The position numbers and the translations under genes were made by a program. DNA of 64,000 nt from Bimastos eiseni (taxonomy: Eukaryota; Annelida; Clitellata; Crassiclitellata; Lumbricidae). The notes under the pieces are model-generated. The model ran no database searches. It worked only from the letters and a program-made list of their open reading frames with translations, and was not told the DNA's origin. Location of the stretch: NCBI GenBank assembly GCA_959347315.1, contig OY365812.1, positions 2,133,382 to 2,197,381 on the forward strand, written 5' to 3'. Each line of letters starts with the position of its first letter. Position 1 is the stretch's first letter. Shown here piece by piece: positions 35,960-48,530 of the stretch.

Positions 35960-37565
35960 GGACACATGTAAAACTGGCTGCTGTCGTCAGACACCATCAA
36001 ACCCCCTATTTCTGTCTTCTTGACATATTCACCTCATTCGGCGCCATTGATCACAACATCCTTCTTCCTTGACTATCTTATTGGTTTGGCGTCTATGGTA
36101 CTGTTCAACCTTAGTTCCAATCTTTGCGTTTTTCCAAATCCTATATCGGTTAGAGCCTGTAGCCACTGTTAGCAACCCCTCCCACTCTCTTGGGGTGTCC
36201 CTCAATGCTCTGTCCTGGGCCCACTCCTCTTCAAACTTTACACGCATCAAACATCATTGAGACATCTCAACCATAGAATCCTCCTCTGTTGAACTACATC
36301 TGTGCGTAGGCGATACCTAACCAATAGTCCTTCTGCTCAGTTATTTTCTCACCTCTATCGCACAGTTTTGGCACATTTGTAAGGGAAACGTAATCACTCA
36401 ATTGAACAACCCCAACGAGTTGAGGCAGTGCTTGTAAAAGAGCCACTAGGTTTCCGATTGGCGCCTTAGACGATTGGAGATTACGATTACGATTACTAAC
36501 ACAGTTTACCATTGGCGACAAGATTTTCCGTATTCGCGTCTGCTTACTACCATACCGAAATATGCTATGATTGACAAAAATATATGCATTCAAGCAACTT
36601 GCTAAGGGTGTGTGATCCAGTGGATCGAATAGAAAATAATCGAGCATTTGCATCAGGAGTGTGACTTGTGCTAAACTGGGGTATATAGTTTCTGGCTATG
36701 GTGGGATGGGCCTTCACATTTTAGAAGAATTCTGATAATATTGTGTATGGATCTTCTAGGGATCTCTACACGATATCGACAAAGTGTTTTTTTTCAGAAT
36801 GTAAAGTAATTTTCTTAAATGCAGTATACCCGCACCCACGACGTCTTTAGCATGTCCTCTCATAGTCTAATTGCCTACCAGACTAATGGGTTCACAACTT
36901 ACTAAGCGCTCTGCTGTTGTCGTAGTAGAAGCAACAACAACAATAACAGCATCATCAGTGACAGCAGCCGTGGTGGCAACGATTGCGACGGAAGCAGGAG
37001 GACGACGAGGAGGAGGAGGAGTTTGAGGAGGAGTAGGAAGAGGAGGAGGAGGAAGGTAAAAATAAGAAGAAGAAGAGGAGGAGAACGAGAGCTCGAGGAG
37101 GGAGAAGAAGAGGACAGGAGAAAGGAGAGCCAGCAGAAGGGGCAGAAGCAGAAGGAGAAGCAGGAGGAAGAAAAGGAGGAGCAAGAAAAGGAAACACAGG
37201 TAGGAGTACGGAACTTGAGGAGGAGAGGAAGCAGAAAAAGACGAGGAGTAAGAAAAAATGAAGAGGAAGGAAGAGGAGAGGCAGCTGAAGGGATAGCTGG
37301 AGGAGTGGAGGATGAGGATGAAGAGGAGAATGAATATGAAGACAAAATTGAGGAGGACTGAGAGTCCACTGCCAGAGGTTGTCACGTGACTATTCGTACT
37401 CCTCCCAACTTACGTCTATATCGAATAATGCTTATCGTTGGCAAAAATAATACGTGCAAGTGAGCAACGTGCTTTGAATGTGTTATATGGAGTCGAAACC
37501 GGAAACGCTTGACTTAAGTCGTTTTCTGTTTATAGTATAGCCAAACGATATAGCAAGTTTTAATG
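35960..37565 (+). mobile_element. Diverged relative of the unit 1/4 transposon with LINE RT remnant
   Basis: Homologous to 2345-3160 and 4930-5145. The + strand shows LDIFTSFGAIDHN near 36,020 (compare the RT block LDLSAAFDTIDH), WGVPQCSVLGPLLF at 36,191-36,232 and VGDT near 36,308 (the FADDT box). Frames are broken. It lacks the microsatellite and the minus-strand CR1-like insert; 37,000-37,360 is purine-rich and partly similar to the interior of the hAT-like element. Confidence 0.75.
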
Positions 37566-39280
37566 ATTGATGATTATAATATTACTAGCAATTTAGAAAT
37601 ACTAATATCTCTCGACGAAACGCTGTGTTTGACGCCAACGGGATCTATTCTCTACAACAGATGACCGAGCAGTGCGCCGCAGGAACGTTTGCTGCGGACA
37701 GTAAGCCGCGGACAGTAAGCCGCGAACAATTCGCCGCATGGGGTAGATTGCCTACTAAGAACAGTCAAAACTATTTAGACTTATTAAGCAACTCACCAAT
37801 GAAATGTTAAACACAATTGCCAAGTGAATGATTAAGTTCCTGAATTATTCGCATAATTTGATGTTGTGGCTACAACCGCGTAGGTAGGCCTACCCAGCTA
37901 TTGTGTAGTGTTCGTAATCAGAAACAACGCTGCGCAAACGGCGATTCAGGTCACGATATTTCTTTATCTTCATTAGGGGATCTTCACCGACAATAAGACA
38001 TGCGACGTTCATTCTGTTCAAATTTTGCCCTTTCTCTAGTTTCGCGACCAAACGTGGGAGAGTCGGATGGGAAATTAGAACCGACCTTGGAAAGGTACTA
38101 TGCCAACTGCGTTAATTATACGAGGACTGTCTTGAAGGGTAGACTCGTGCTTAGCAATCCCAAAAGTCGGATGGAAACGGAGCGGCACTTTTAAGAAGCG
38201 TCGGCGTCGGACTTTAAAGTTAGCAAATGTTTGCTATGGCAATAGCCGCAGATATATAATTTTAGTATCATGTTCCCAGCTTTTGCTTTTAAGAAGCACC
38301 GGCCTTTAAACTTTAAATTTAGCAAATGTTTGATCTATTCGAGGCGGACAATTGCGGCAAACTATCCTTGCCTCACGGCGGAATGTCCTGCGGCGCACTG
38401 TCTTAGTCTACTTACTTATCTTCCGACACATCGATCCGAATTAAAACTCGCTGATCTTCGGATAAATATAGTAGCCACACATTATAACGACACGCGTGAG
38501 CAATATCGTAAATTTCTTTATCGTTCATATCTGCATTGCCTGTTCTTTTCACACGGCTTCGAGTCAGATTGCAATGTATCCTAGATCGCATTGTAACATC
38601 GCAACCTCCAACGATTCATCTCATTTTGATGCAACCACAATTCATTCGTTACCCTCAAAATGTTTGAAGCTTCAATCTGACCATGTTCAGCTTGATGTCA
38701 GTGTATGCTATCCCGTTCAATCATACACCTTAAAAACTTTCTCGTTGTCAATAATGTCCGCCTCACCAGCGGTCCGGCCTAATTTTCTTGTTATTCTTTT
38801 AAAGCTGGCTTGAAATATTATTTGGCAGTTCTAGAAAACCACATTGGTTTTACGTAGATCCGCAAACAAGCTGGGGTCTATATTTCATTATAGAAAAACG
38901 GTAGCACTCATAAAATTTGGCGTTAATGATATTCACCTCAATTCTTTGTCATCCCTCGCACCTGGTCAAATTGCTAATAAATAAAACAATATTGGAATAG
39001 TAAATTGTACAAATTGTGTTTTCGGCGAAGAAGTTACACGCTTCGATGCTTCACTGGTTTCCAAACAAAGAATTTATCTCTACAAAATTAAAAACACATG
39101 ACAATTCATCAGTATGATGAACGCGATTAAGGCTGATTAGGTGCATTTTCGAACCTTGGGGAGTGATGTGCGCTTTGGGCGCATTGCCTTCGGCAAGGTT
39201 TCAGACATAACCAGCCACAAAGTACTTTTATGACAAAAGTAATATAATAGCAATCAAAAATTAACAATCACAAGAGCTGG
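37566..39280. other. Intergenic DNA with a gccgcggaca minisatellite
   Basis: 37,672-37,739 repeats gcggacagtaagccgc-like units, and a looser relative is at about 38,340-38,402. No supported gene; the open frames at 38,270-38,813 are short and featureless. Confidence 0.4.
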
Positions 39281-39319
39281 TGTTCCTAAAAATTTGGTCT
39301 CGTTCTTCGCGATATTAGG

Positions 39320-39430
39320 AATTATGCCGCGAAATCCTTTATCATTACAGCTCGGGATGTAGATGGAAAATCGCTGAAAGAGGAAATTCACCACACGCGA
39401 CTTGCCACAGATGATCAAGGTTAATAAGTG
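39320..39430 (+). other. Relic of the array spacer upstream of the 41.5 kb gene
   Basis: Similar to 14,250-14,350 and its copies: shared ccg-gaaatcc, cagctc, gaaattcacc and agatgatcaag in the same order. With the homologous promoter-proximal patch at 40,820-40,870 this indicates that the 41.5 kb gene arose by duplication of the whole unit, not the coding part alone. Confidence 0.6.
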
Positions 39431-39479
39431 CTATTATTTTCTTTATTATATTAAATTCAAATTAGAGATGATTCATTCG

Positions 39480-39800
39480 TGACCTCTTCACCATTCAGCC
39501 AACCCGGTACACCCCATCGTCCTCTTGTCTCACCCTAACTCGACCCCCGGTCACTTCTCATCTCAAGTTCTCCAACCGAGCCATATGCAACTCCGCATCA
39601 CGTCACTGGAACGATTTACCACCTGAGTTCCGTACCTTTTCGGTTCCTCAATCATCACTGCCCGTCATGCATCATCATCTATCCTTAGCGACTCTGTCCA
39701 TCACACCCCGGGCTTTCCATTCTAAACTTAAGTCTCACCTGTTCAAGAACTCTTACCCATCCAACTCTCAATCCTCGACCAAACGACACCCTCCCTAACA
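39480..39800 (+). mobile_element. L2/CR1-like LINE C-terminal fragment
   Basis: The + frame reads FSNRAICNSASRHWNDLPPE, then after a divergent stretch RAFHSKLKSHLFKNSY. This is the characteristic end of ORF2 in L2/CR1-like elements (WNSLP...FKS.LK.HLF). The first 50-100 bp are degenerate. No upstream RT is present. Confidence 0.75.
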
Positions 39801-40275
39801 GCTACTCCGCTGATCCTCTAGAAACTGGACTCTAACCTCTTACATAATATCCTTTGGACAACACTCTTGATTTGATGCAGCGGCTGTGAATAAGCTGGTA
39901 CCCTGCGCTTGGCTTTCAAGTGGCAATTTAGAAGTTTGGAAATTACGATTACGAATAGGGGCAAAAGCAGAATTTGGCATAAAAATTACCTATCGCCGAA
40001 ATAGCAATCTATATTTGACTCGAAATTGGCCATAACTTTAATCTCGCCATCTTTATTTAAAATTGGTGTTATTATTAATTAAAAGCAATATTGCCATTTT
40101 ATTGATCTACATTCATCAAATGTTCGATGTAGTTAATGTAATACATAAAATATGTACCATCATTAATATATATATATAAATAAATATATATATTTCGAGA
40201 GAGAGAAAGAGAGAGTAGGAGATAGATAGATAGATAAATAGTAAGGTAGATAGATAGGTAGAGAGTTAGATAGTC

Positions 40276-40610
<335 letters not shown>

Positions 40611-41104
40611 CAGAAGCATGTTTAAATATGAGTCCGTAAACTGTAAAAATAAAGCCTGGAGGCATAAAACTGGCGTGATGTACAGTAATGTACTGTTGGA
40701 CTTAGCGCTCTAGAAATCGAATTAGTTATGACAAAATAGGAAGTGTTGTTAGGTAGGTAAGCAATAAAGCCAGTGTCTGGAATAGATTATTGATGACTTA
40801 AGAAGACCGTTTTGTTTATTGGGAGTCCGGTCCACGTATCTCGGAATGATACTGAGAATCCAATGACATGACGATATATCTTCCAATTGGTTCAATGGAA
40901 GCCACGCCTCTCTGGCAAAGTTCACCTTGGGAGAGCGTTCAAAATTTTGCCGCAATAACTAATTTTGCCGTTGCATCTTATTTGATCATAATAGCTATTT
41001 TTGACATAATATCTAATTCAGCCATCCAGCTACTAATAGCAATAGTTCGTGCAACTAGATACTTGCCTGGACAACAATTCAGTTCAAGCCCGAGACGCTC
41101 TGTG

Positions 41105-41275
41105 AACGGCCAATGATTCCACACCATGATCTATGATTGGTCTCATTACTTTGGAAACAGGTCTACGTTTCAGTTACACAAATAAAGACCAATAGGAAGC
41201 AGACAGAATTATGTTTATGCGAAATCGAAACGATATAAGTGGACGAACGATACAGGATGAGAGAGAACAGACAAC
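41105..41275 (+). promoter_or_regulatory. Promoter of the 41.5 kb EF-hand gene
   Basis: CCAAT near 41,110, inverted and direct CCAAT near 41,135 and 41,187, and TATAAG at 41,234-41,239. The block acttagtcgg at about 41,273 is shared with the array promoters. A 5'UTR exon probably ends at 41,373 before GTATGT, and the next acceptor is at 41,539. Confidence 0.6.
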
Positions 41276-41551
41276 TTAGTCGGAGCAGTAAGTCAGACAG
41301 ATTTAACAGACATTGTTTTGGATAAAGCAGGTATTACCTGCCGAAAATAACTGTCTCGTTCATCTTAGTGAAGGTATGTTTTTCTATTCACTAAAATTAC
41401 CACGTTCAATTGACTATCTTTGTATGAAATATAATTAACAAGCAATCCGAAAAATAGCAGATCTGAGTCCAAATTTTGCTGTAATGGGATCGAGAACATT
41501 GCCATTTTAAGCGATATGTGACTTTCTTTTCACTCACAGGTAAACTTCGAC

Positions 41552-43394
41552 ATGTGGTCGACCTGGAATACTTTTCTCCTGAGGAATTTGTTGCTCATGG
41601 CAGCAATTGCAAGCATCGACTTACCCACAGCAGGTGATTTTGAGTTTGATTTTCAGATATAATAATTGCATTAGGTTAGGATTTTCACACAAACAGATCA
41701 TTTTCTTTTTCGCAGAGAGACATTTTAACCAGTTTGGAACATTCTTTCATAAATTTTTTCTTTCATGACAGGATGTGATTCTACAAAAGACATCTGGGTT
41801 CGAAAAATGAAAACATTTTTTCGTAGAATGGATTTTGACAATAACGGTGTTATACGTCGGGAAGATTTTGATGGTATGGCAAAGAATTTTTGTGACGTGG
41901 AAAAGTTTGACGCGGTCAAAACGTCTGCTGCCCGACTGAGTTTCAGCGTCGTGAGTACTTTTTATTCCTGTGTTCTAAGCATTCCATAGAATCTCTTATG
42001 TAGTGTATTACATATAAAATTGTCTTGTTGAGTGAGACGACGCAGAAAAATATATACTATTCATTTAGACGTTATTCTCCACGAAATGCATCACATTAAT
42101 GAGGAAATTCAATGATGCTTTTAAACAGTCGACTTTATAACATTGCTGTCAAACCGGTTTCATTAAGTAGACCTAAATGTTGTAAAACAAACATGAATAC
42201 TTGTGGAATGAACCAAACTAAACATGGAAAGATTTCATTTGTCAAATGGAAACTAGTCTTTTTCACCTTCATCTGTGACACTGCTCTTTTCCGGCACCTA
42301 CCCAGACCCTTCCCAAAGTATGTCCGAAATGGTGCGTTCGTGCATGCTGAGGTTCATGGGTGACTTTATCGGTTTTGGTAATTAAAGTTGAACATCGTCC
42401 AGGCGTTCGAATAACATCACACTTATAGTGCATCCCAGGAATTTTTCTTATACAGAAATAATTTGAATTACCCACTTTACTCTTACACTCACAGAACTAT
42501 TTATAATTTTACATTGCGGTCATCTCCGTGCTAGCGGCAAAATAATTGTATCTTTCTTTAAAAGTTAGATCTTGCTTGAATACAAGGCTATGTATATAGT
42601 AAGTTAGACAGCACCGCTGAGTACCCCGTGAGAAGTATTTGGTTTGAGGAGAGATAGAATAAATACGATCCGAAAGGAATGAAGTCATTCTGAAAGGGAG
42701 TTAGACCTTCCATAGGGAAGGTCCAATAGTGGCACATCATCATGTTTTAACCATAGTAGTCATAGTTTGCAGGAGAAGGAGATCATGCCACTTCAAAAAG
42801 CGGAGTGGTCAGTGAGGGTCTGCTAAATAGGGAGGCGGAACGAGATCTATGAGTTATGTTTGAGTAATGTCTAGGAAAACCCTTCATCATTGGCAGCAAT
42901 AAGCTTTACTAGGACATCAAATAAGATGCGAAAATACGTGTAGTATATTCACGGCCTACATTCAATTAAGTGTATTTCAGGCGATTTTATACGTTCAATT
43001 GCTCACATTGAATCACGTTTATCTTTAGCTTTTCACGACATTCACATCCGCAGCTGGAATACAAATTGACGATTTGCTGACTGAGAATCTGTTGATCGAA
43101 TCTATGAAGTTGTTAAAAGATGGCGTTCAACTTAAGAAGGTCGTCGGTAAAGTCGTGGAAAACGTCTTAACCAATTTGAATGTCGGCAGAAAAGGCTACT
43201 TCAGTTATAGCGAGTATCGCAGAATCTTTGAACATCTTGGCTTCCCAAATCCTGACTACACAAAAGCAGCTTTCGACAAGTTTGATTCAGACGGCGATGG
43301 TTGGATCAGTGCTGGAGAAATCCTTGACGGTGTCATTTATTACTTATGTTCAGATGATGAAAATTCCACTGCACTGTTCGGATTGCTGCTTTGA
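41552..43394 (+). CDS. Diverged SCP-like EF-hand protein with signal-peptide-like exon
   Basis: Exons 41,552-41,633, 41,772-41,950 and 43,029-43,394; 208 residues. Same exon layout and phases (1, 0) as the array genes. The leader exon reads MWSTWNTFLLRN then LLLMAAIASI, with DLPTA before the exon end; it is a better signal-peptide candidate than the array version. EF1 is DFDNNGVIRRED; the third loop NVGRKGYFSYSE is degenerate at positions 1, 3 and 5; the fourth, DSDGDGWISAGE, is canonical with Glu at 12. C-terminus ALFGLLL. Intron 3 (41,951-43,028) uses an ordinary GTGAGT donor, unlike the array. AATAAA lies at 43,606-43,611. Probably the ancestral, single-copy form of the secreted branch. 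Confidence 0.87.
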
Positions 43395-43605
43395 ATTCTG
43401 CCATCTAGTCATCCTGACTACAACTGCTTGCTTACAACGTGCATTTCGCATAATTATGTTTTATTCCGATTCAAATATTTAATGACACTAATTTAATCAT
43501 TAGGCCAATAAGCTGCATTGTTCGCAACTGACAGATTCTGGTGGGAAAAAGGTAATGCCTGTATAAATGACTTTGCGTTGTGTATGTAATCATGAATGCG
43601 ATTTG

Positions 43606-43611
43606 AATAAA
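43606..43611 (+). terminator. Poly(A) signal of the 41.5 kb gene
   Basis: AATAAA 212 bases after the stop codon; position fits a short 3'UTR. Confidence 0.5.
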
Positions 43612-44697
43612 AGATTTTACTTTGAGCAAATTCCTTCGCTTTCTTCGTTTGAACTCGCGTAGCCTGTCGTAACATTATTCCCTTCCTTCCCTGCAAATAA
43701 ATGCAATTGCGAACTCGTACATCTGTACTGGTCAGAGCGTCAATTCCCTCTGAGTGATGGAGGCAAACCACCGGTTCCCAGCGTCAGAAGAGTAAGATAT
43801 TCCCCTTACGACTAAATATGAACATCTCCCCTACCTGCAATTGGAAGCAGTTTAGACAAAGTCCATAATCACATGACTGTTTTGGTTTTCTGCAAATGTT
43901 TTTCAATTTCATGTCTTAATAAAGACAGACGTCATCACAACTTTGGGGCTAAATTGGCCGTTTTGTCTTTGACGTTGCTTAATATTTCGCTTCGAGTTAG
44001 AATCACCATCTAGGCCTACACCTCCCTATGCGCAAGACGTCCATCATCATTTTTTTCATACTCAAGAACCCAAAAATTTTTAAATATATAGGTCCAATAA
44101 CATAGCAGCCAGGTCATATAGGTAAGATATCATCATATCCCTATTACCTGCTAGGGTCGTCAAAGAGCATAGCTGTGGGTTGTTACTCTCGAAACTTCTC
44201 AGCGCAATAAACTCAAATCAATTTTTAAGTAGCGCCTGCAAGAGTTCCATTTTGGGATACACTGTAGGATTTTTGCATCATATTACAGGAAACTAAGTTG
44301 TTGAAAACCTATTTCCTGTCTTGATGTCAACAATTCTAGAAATCTTGCTTTGCCTGTAGGTAAAGCAAGATCAGTCTGGTATACCAGTTTAGACAAAAGA
44401 CAAATAGTTTTTCTTTAAAAATAATAAAACAAGTCATATTTACGGAGAACAACGTAAAACAGATCATTAATGAGCTTTTATCTGTACTTTGCTTCACACC
44501 ATCTGAAGCGCTTATATTGTGAAACGTGCGTATTGTTTAACTATCAACTTTTACAAAACAAACTCTCGAGCGTTTAATGGCTATCATCAATCAGTTACGG
44601 GATTACGAAGAGTTAACATATAAACGTAATTTATCGAAAAGTCGGAAAAGCAAGCGCAGCTGAATCTGGATTCAGGAAAACTAAGGAAGCGAAGAAG
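43612..44697. other. Convergent intergenic region
   Basis: Separates the tail-to-tail genes. No gene or known repeat recognised. Confidence 0.4.
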
Positions 44698-45741
44698 CTA
44701 GAACAGAAGTCCAAACATCGCAGTTGAGCTTTCTTCATCTGAACACATGTAATCAATAGCAGCGTTCACGAACTCCTCAAAGCTGATATATCCGTCGTGG
44801 TTGGTATCGATAGCGTCGAAAGCGGCCTTTGTGAAGTCTGTAGCGAATCCGACACCCTCAAACGATCTCAGATGCTCTTCGTAGCTGAGATGACCGTCCT
44901 TATTGACATCTAACTTTGTGAATACACTGAGTAACATATCGCTGATGTTCTGCTTAAACGCAGGATCATCTCTCTGTATCTTGATTGATTCAATCATCAG
45001 ATCTTGAGTCATCAGTGCGTCTGTTGTTCCTGCTGCACATGTGTAACGAGTGAACAGCTACAAAACATGATTAGATGTCTGTCACTAAATAGGATCAAAT
45101 TTTTCTATTATCTTGTTTTCCTGATGCTCCACTGCCCAGCAGTAAAAAAACGCTTACAGTATTACATTCTGGTGCGTAACTGAAATGCTAACATTTTCCA
45201 GAGTAGGGCGCTTCTTAGCGAATGCGAAGCAAGCTATTAGGATAGGCTATAGCAACCTACTATACGGGAAAAAAACTCTTTAATGCTCAATGCTTATTTT
45301 TAATTCGGAACGGGGTAGTCGATGGCATTACCTGTCTTGCCTACCTTTATTGTCGAATTAACATCTTTTGAAATATATTATCGCAATTATTTTTTACAGA
45401 CAACGCTTGGAAATCACTAAAGAATGTATATTTTCCACATGGTCGTGATAACTGTTGGTCTGGTCCAGGTAGGATAATACTGATCAGAATTTACGGTGAC
45501 AGGTAGGACTTAGAGAATAAATGCAAAGAGAGTATATTGAGATCGCAAGTAACTCTAGAGTGCAGACACTCACTTCACTCCAAAGCTTTCGTGATGTTTC
45601 CGTCGCCACTGGATCAAAATTTTCCAGGAGACCTAACCTCTCTGGCATACCTTCGAAATCTGTCCTCCTTATGACGCCATCTTTGTCAAAATCGCATCGC
45701 TGGAAATGTGTTTTCATCTTTCGGACCCAGGTGTCACTCAT
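44698..45741 (-). CDS. Sarcoplasmic calcium-binding protein (intracellular form)
   Basis: Minus-strand exons 45,741-45,574 (56 codons) and 45,057-44,698 (119 codons plus stop); 175 residues, the usual size for invertebrate SCPs, which buffer calcium in muscle and nerve cytosol. It starts MSDTWVRKMKTHFQRC, with no leader. EF1 DFDKDGVIRRTD, EF3 DVNKDGHLSYEE and EF4 DTNHDGYISFEE all have good ligands; the second hand is degenerate, as often in this family. C-terminus SSTAMFGLLF. The intron donor is GTGAGT and the acceptor tgtag, phase 0, at the same place as intron 3 of the other genes. The ATG is chosen because it begins directly at the conserved WVRKM block. A 5'UTR exon upstream (acceptor-like aaaagcag near 45,768) is possible. 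Confidence 0.9.
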
Positions 45742-45779
45742 CTTGAAATTTCGACGGCTTAACTGCTTTTAATCTTACA

Positions 45780-47780
45780 ACAACAATGGCAGTTATTACT
45801 CCGAAATATAATAGAAACTTAAGTTATTTAATTGCAATCGGATTTGTAATGATTTTTCGCTAATTGTAACAACAGCGATGCTTGTAAGCACCGATAAAGT
45901 CTCTGCCTGACGTGGCATCGTATATTTCAAATATTTATAGTGCTTATGTAAATTCTCATCTTTCTTACCCAGGTAGCTTATCAATGGGCCTGAGAATTTA
46001 TGATTGAACTGAATACTTCCATAAATAAACGATTCACTGAAGGATACGAAAGAATGGTGAAACATAATTTATAAAAAAAAATCTCCAAAATAGAGAACGC
46101 TTTTATACTTTACGTAAAGCGTAATTTCATAATTTAGGATTACTTGTGTCATTGTACGTGTAAAATGGAAAAACCAGTGTTAGAGAAATTTAATTAAAAG
46201 ATGCATACAATACAGTTCTAGAGTCCAAAAGATTTCTCACTGTGATCATGCAACTATTAAAGAACTAGAAGAAGAAAATTGCAACTGTTGGTTTCTAACA
46301 ACTTCAATCACATTATTTTGAAAATAAGATATTATTATAAAATACCTCCTTGCTTACTGTCAATCACGACTGCTGAATAATTATACTGCTGCTGTCTTTT
46401 TCGCATTTGCCCATAATGCCCCTACAGAAGCACTTTTATTGGGTTGTGTGGTCTCATGTCACGTGTGATTTTGCCAGGACCTTGTGCTTCTTTGTCATGC
46501 TGCTCTCTTGACTGATTATGAAAGGCGTCATTACAAAATGGGGTACAAAGTATCGCATGATCTAATTCCAGCATCAAGGTCACTGGTCAAAAATCGTCAT
46601 TACGACCTCTGCCCCTTGACCAAACATGAGGAAAGCATTCATCACAAGGCCAATAACCCCTGGGCAAGAATCCCCCGGCCATGAACTCCAGGCCAATAAC
46701 CTCTGGCTTACAACCCCTTAGGAAAATAACCCCCAGGCCAACTATAGTGGAAATAATGAAACTACGGACATCGAAACCGTGCAATCGACGGCGACTACAG
46801 TGCTATTATTATTATTTAATTATACAATCATTTATTTTGTTAAAATTGATAACTGTAATCAGTTATTCGCTCGTGAGAACATTTGACTTACAGGATAGGG
46901 TGACAATATTTGAACCTATTATTTAAACATGTACTTTGTACATGTAACTATATATGGGCTTCAGGTGACAGGCGACCTAACCGTTTTCCTAATCGCAGCG
47001 CTAACGGCCTCGTTGATTGCTTTAATTAATCAGACACTTGTTGCATTGCTCGTATTTGCTGTCATCAATAATAACGCAATGCCAATCTTAGAGCGTTCAG
47101 GAACAGTTTGAACATCATATGTGGTTTCCAAATGAATAATCGAGGATACCCTCTTGTACATGCGTAATATATTACACACAACTCAATCAGAAAACACCAG
47201 AGGGTTGGTTGGCTTGCGGTAATGATAACTTAAATTTAATTTCAAACTGACAACCGCAGCATGAATCTTATAAACGTAGTTTGACAAATGATGACAAGTT
47301 ATTAGAGGAGTCTCCCATTCCGCTATGCATCTAACTTATATGTAATCCACGCCAACGTCTAGTCAATCGGATTAAGTGTCTCAACTCTGCATCCTCGCGT
47401 CGTGTTGCCGATTACTATTATACGGTTCCTCCAGGCCTTTCCCACTGCAATCCAACCCCGTATTGATTCCATATGATTGGAGTTAATATCATTGGGACAT
47501 TTTATCTAAAGTATTCCTTGTATTAGCGATACTACAAGAGTGATCGTCGTCTGTTACAGTGATCGTTGTTTTTTTATTTCTTCTTGTTCACTTGTAATAT
47601 TCGAACTAAGTTCTAGATTTTGCCCTTACCATTGTCTCTTTTGCAGGAGCAGAGCGGTCCATTGTCACGTATCAGTTTACCATGCGCTCCATTGTCCGAA
47701 CGATATCTTGCGTACCCTCTGTCAGACAATTTAACGTCATCTATTCTATGACCTTCGACTTCTTTCTCCAAAGTATCACG
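45780..47780. other. Intergenic DNA with a ggccaataacccc minisatellite
   Basis: About 46,640-46,745 repeats degenerate aggccaataacccctgg units of 17-20 bp. No supported gene. Confidence 0.45.
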
Positions 47781-47859
47781 TGTTTAGTCATCCATCCGAT
47801 GCTCTTCGTTCTCATCACTTGAATCTTCTCCCATCCAAAAGACACCGACAATTCCTCTT

Positions 47860-48530
47860 TCTTGTTATCCTCCTCCTCCTCCTTCTCCTATTCTTCTCCA
47901 TACATCTTCTCCATTCTTCTTCTCCTATTCCTCTTCGCTGTCCAGCACCTCCTCATCTTCCTCATCTTCCCTGCTCCTCTGATATTTCTCTAGTCTACGC
48001 CCTCCTTGTCCCCTCGCTCCCCTTCTTGTCCTTCTCATACCCTTATCTTGTCCTTCTCATACCCTTATCTTGTCCTCCCTCTGTCATCTTTCCACTCATC
48101 CTCTCTACAAGGCGTGGCACTTTTCTTCGCCCGATCTTTCCTTCATCAAATCACGTCATCTCCTTCCACATATACCTTCCAATCTATTTTTGACCTGCAC
48201 TCTCCTCCTCCTCCTCATCTCACTCCTCTCCCCTCTCCCCTCTCCCCTCTCCCCTCTCCATGTCCCATTTACCTCTCCATTCAATTCCCATCCACCCATT
48301 CTTTTCCGTCCATCTCCGTTCCAATGCATGGCGTGGACACCAAATCCTTGCTTGAAAGCCTACCCACCTCCCTCCCTCCCTCCCTCTGTCTCTCCCTCCC
48401 TCCCTCTGTCTCTCCCTCCCTCCCTCTGTCTCTCCCTCCCTCCCTCTGTCTCTCCCTCCCTCCCTCTGTCTCTCCCTCCCTCCCTCTGTCTCTCCCTCCC
48501 TCCCTCTGTCTCTCCCTCCCTCCCTCGCTC
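47860..48530. repeat. Pyrimidine-rich tract with 20-bp minisatellite
   Basis: ctcctc/ccctctc runs, then about eight copies of a 20-bp unit (ctccctccctccctctgtct) from about 48,368 to 48,530. Long Pro/Ser/Leu frames here are artefacts. Confidence 0.9.
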
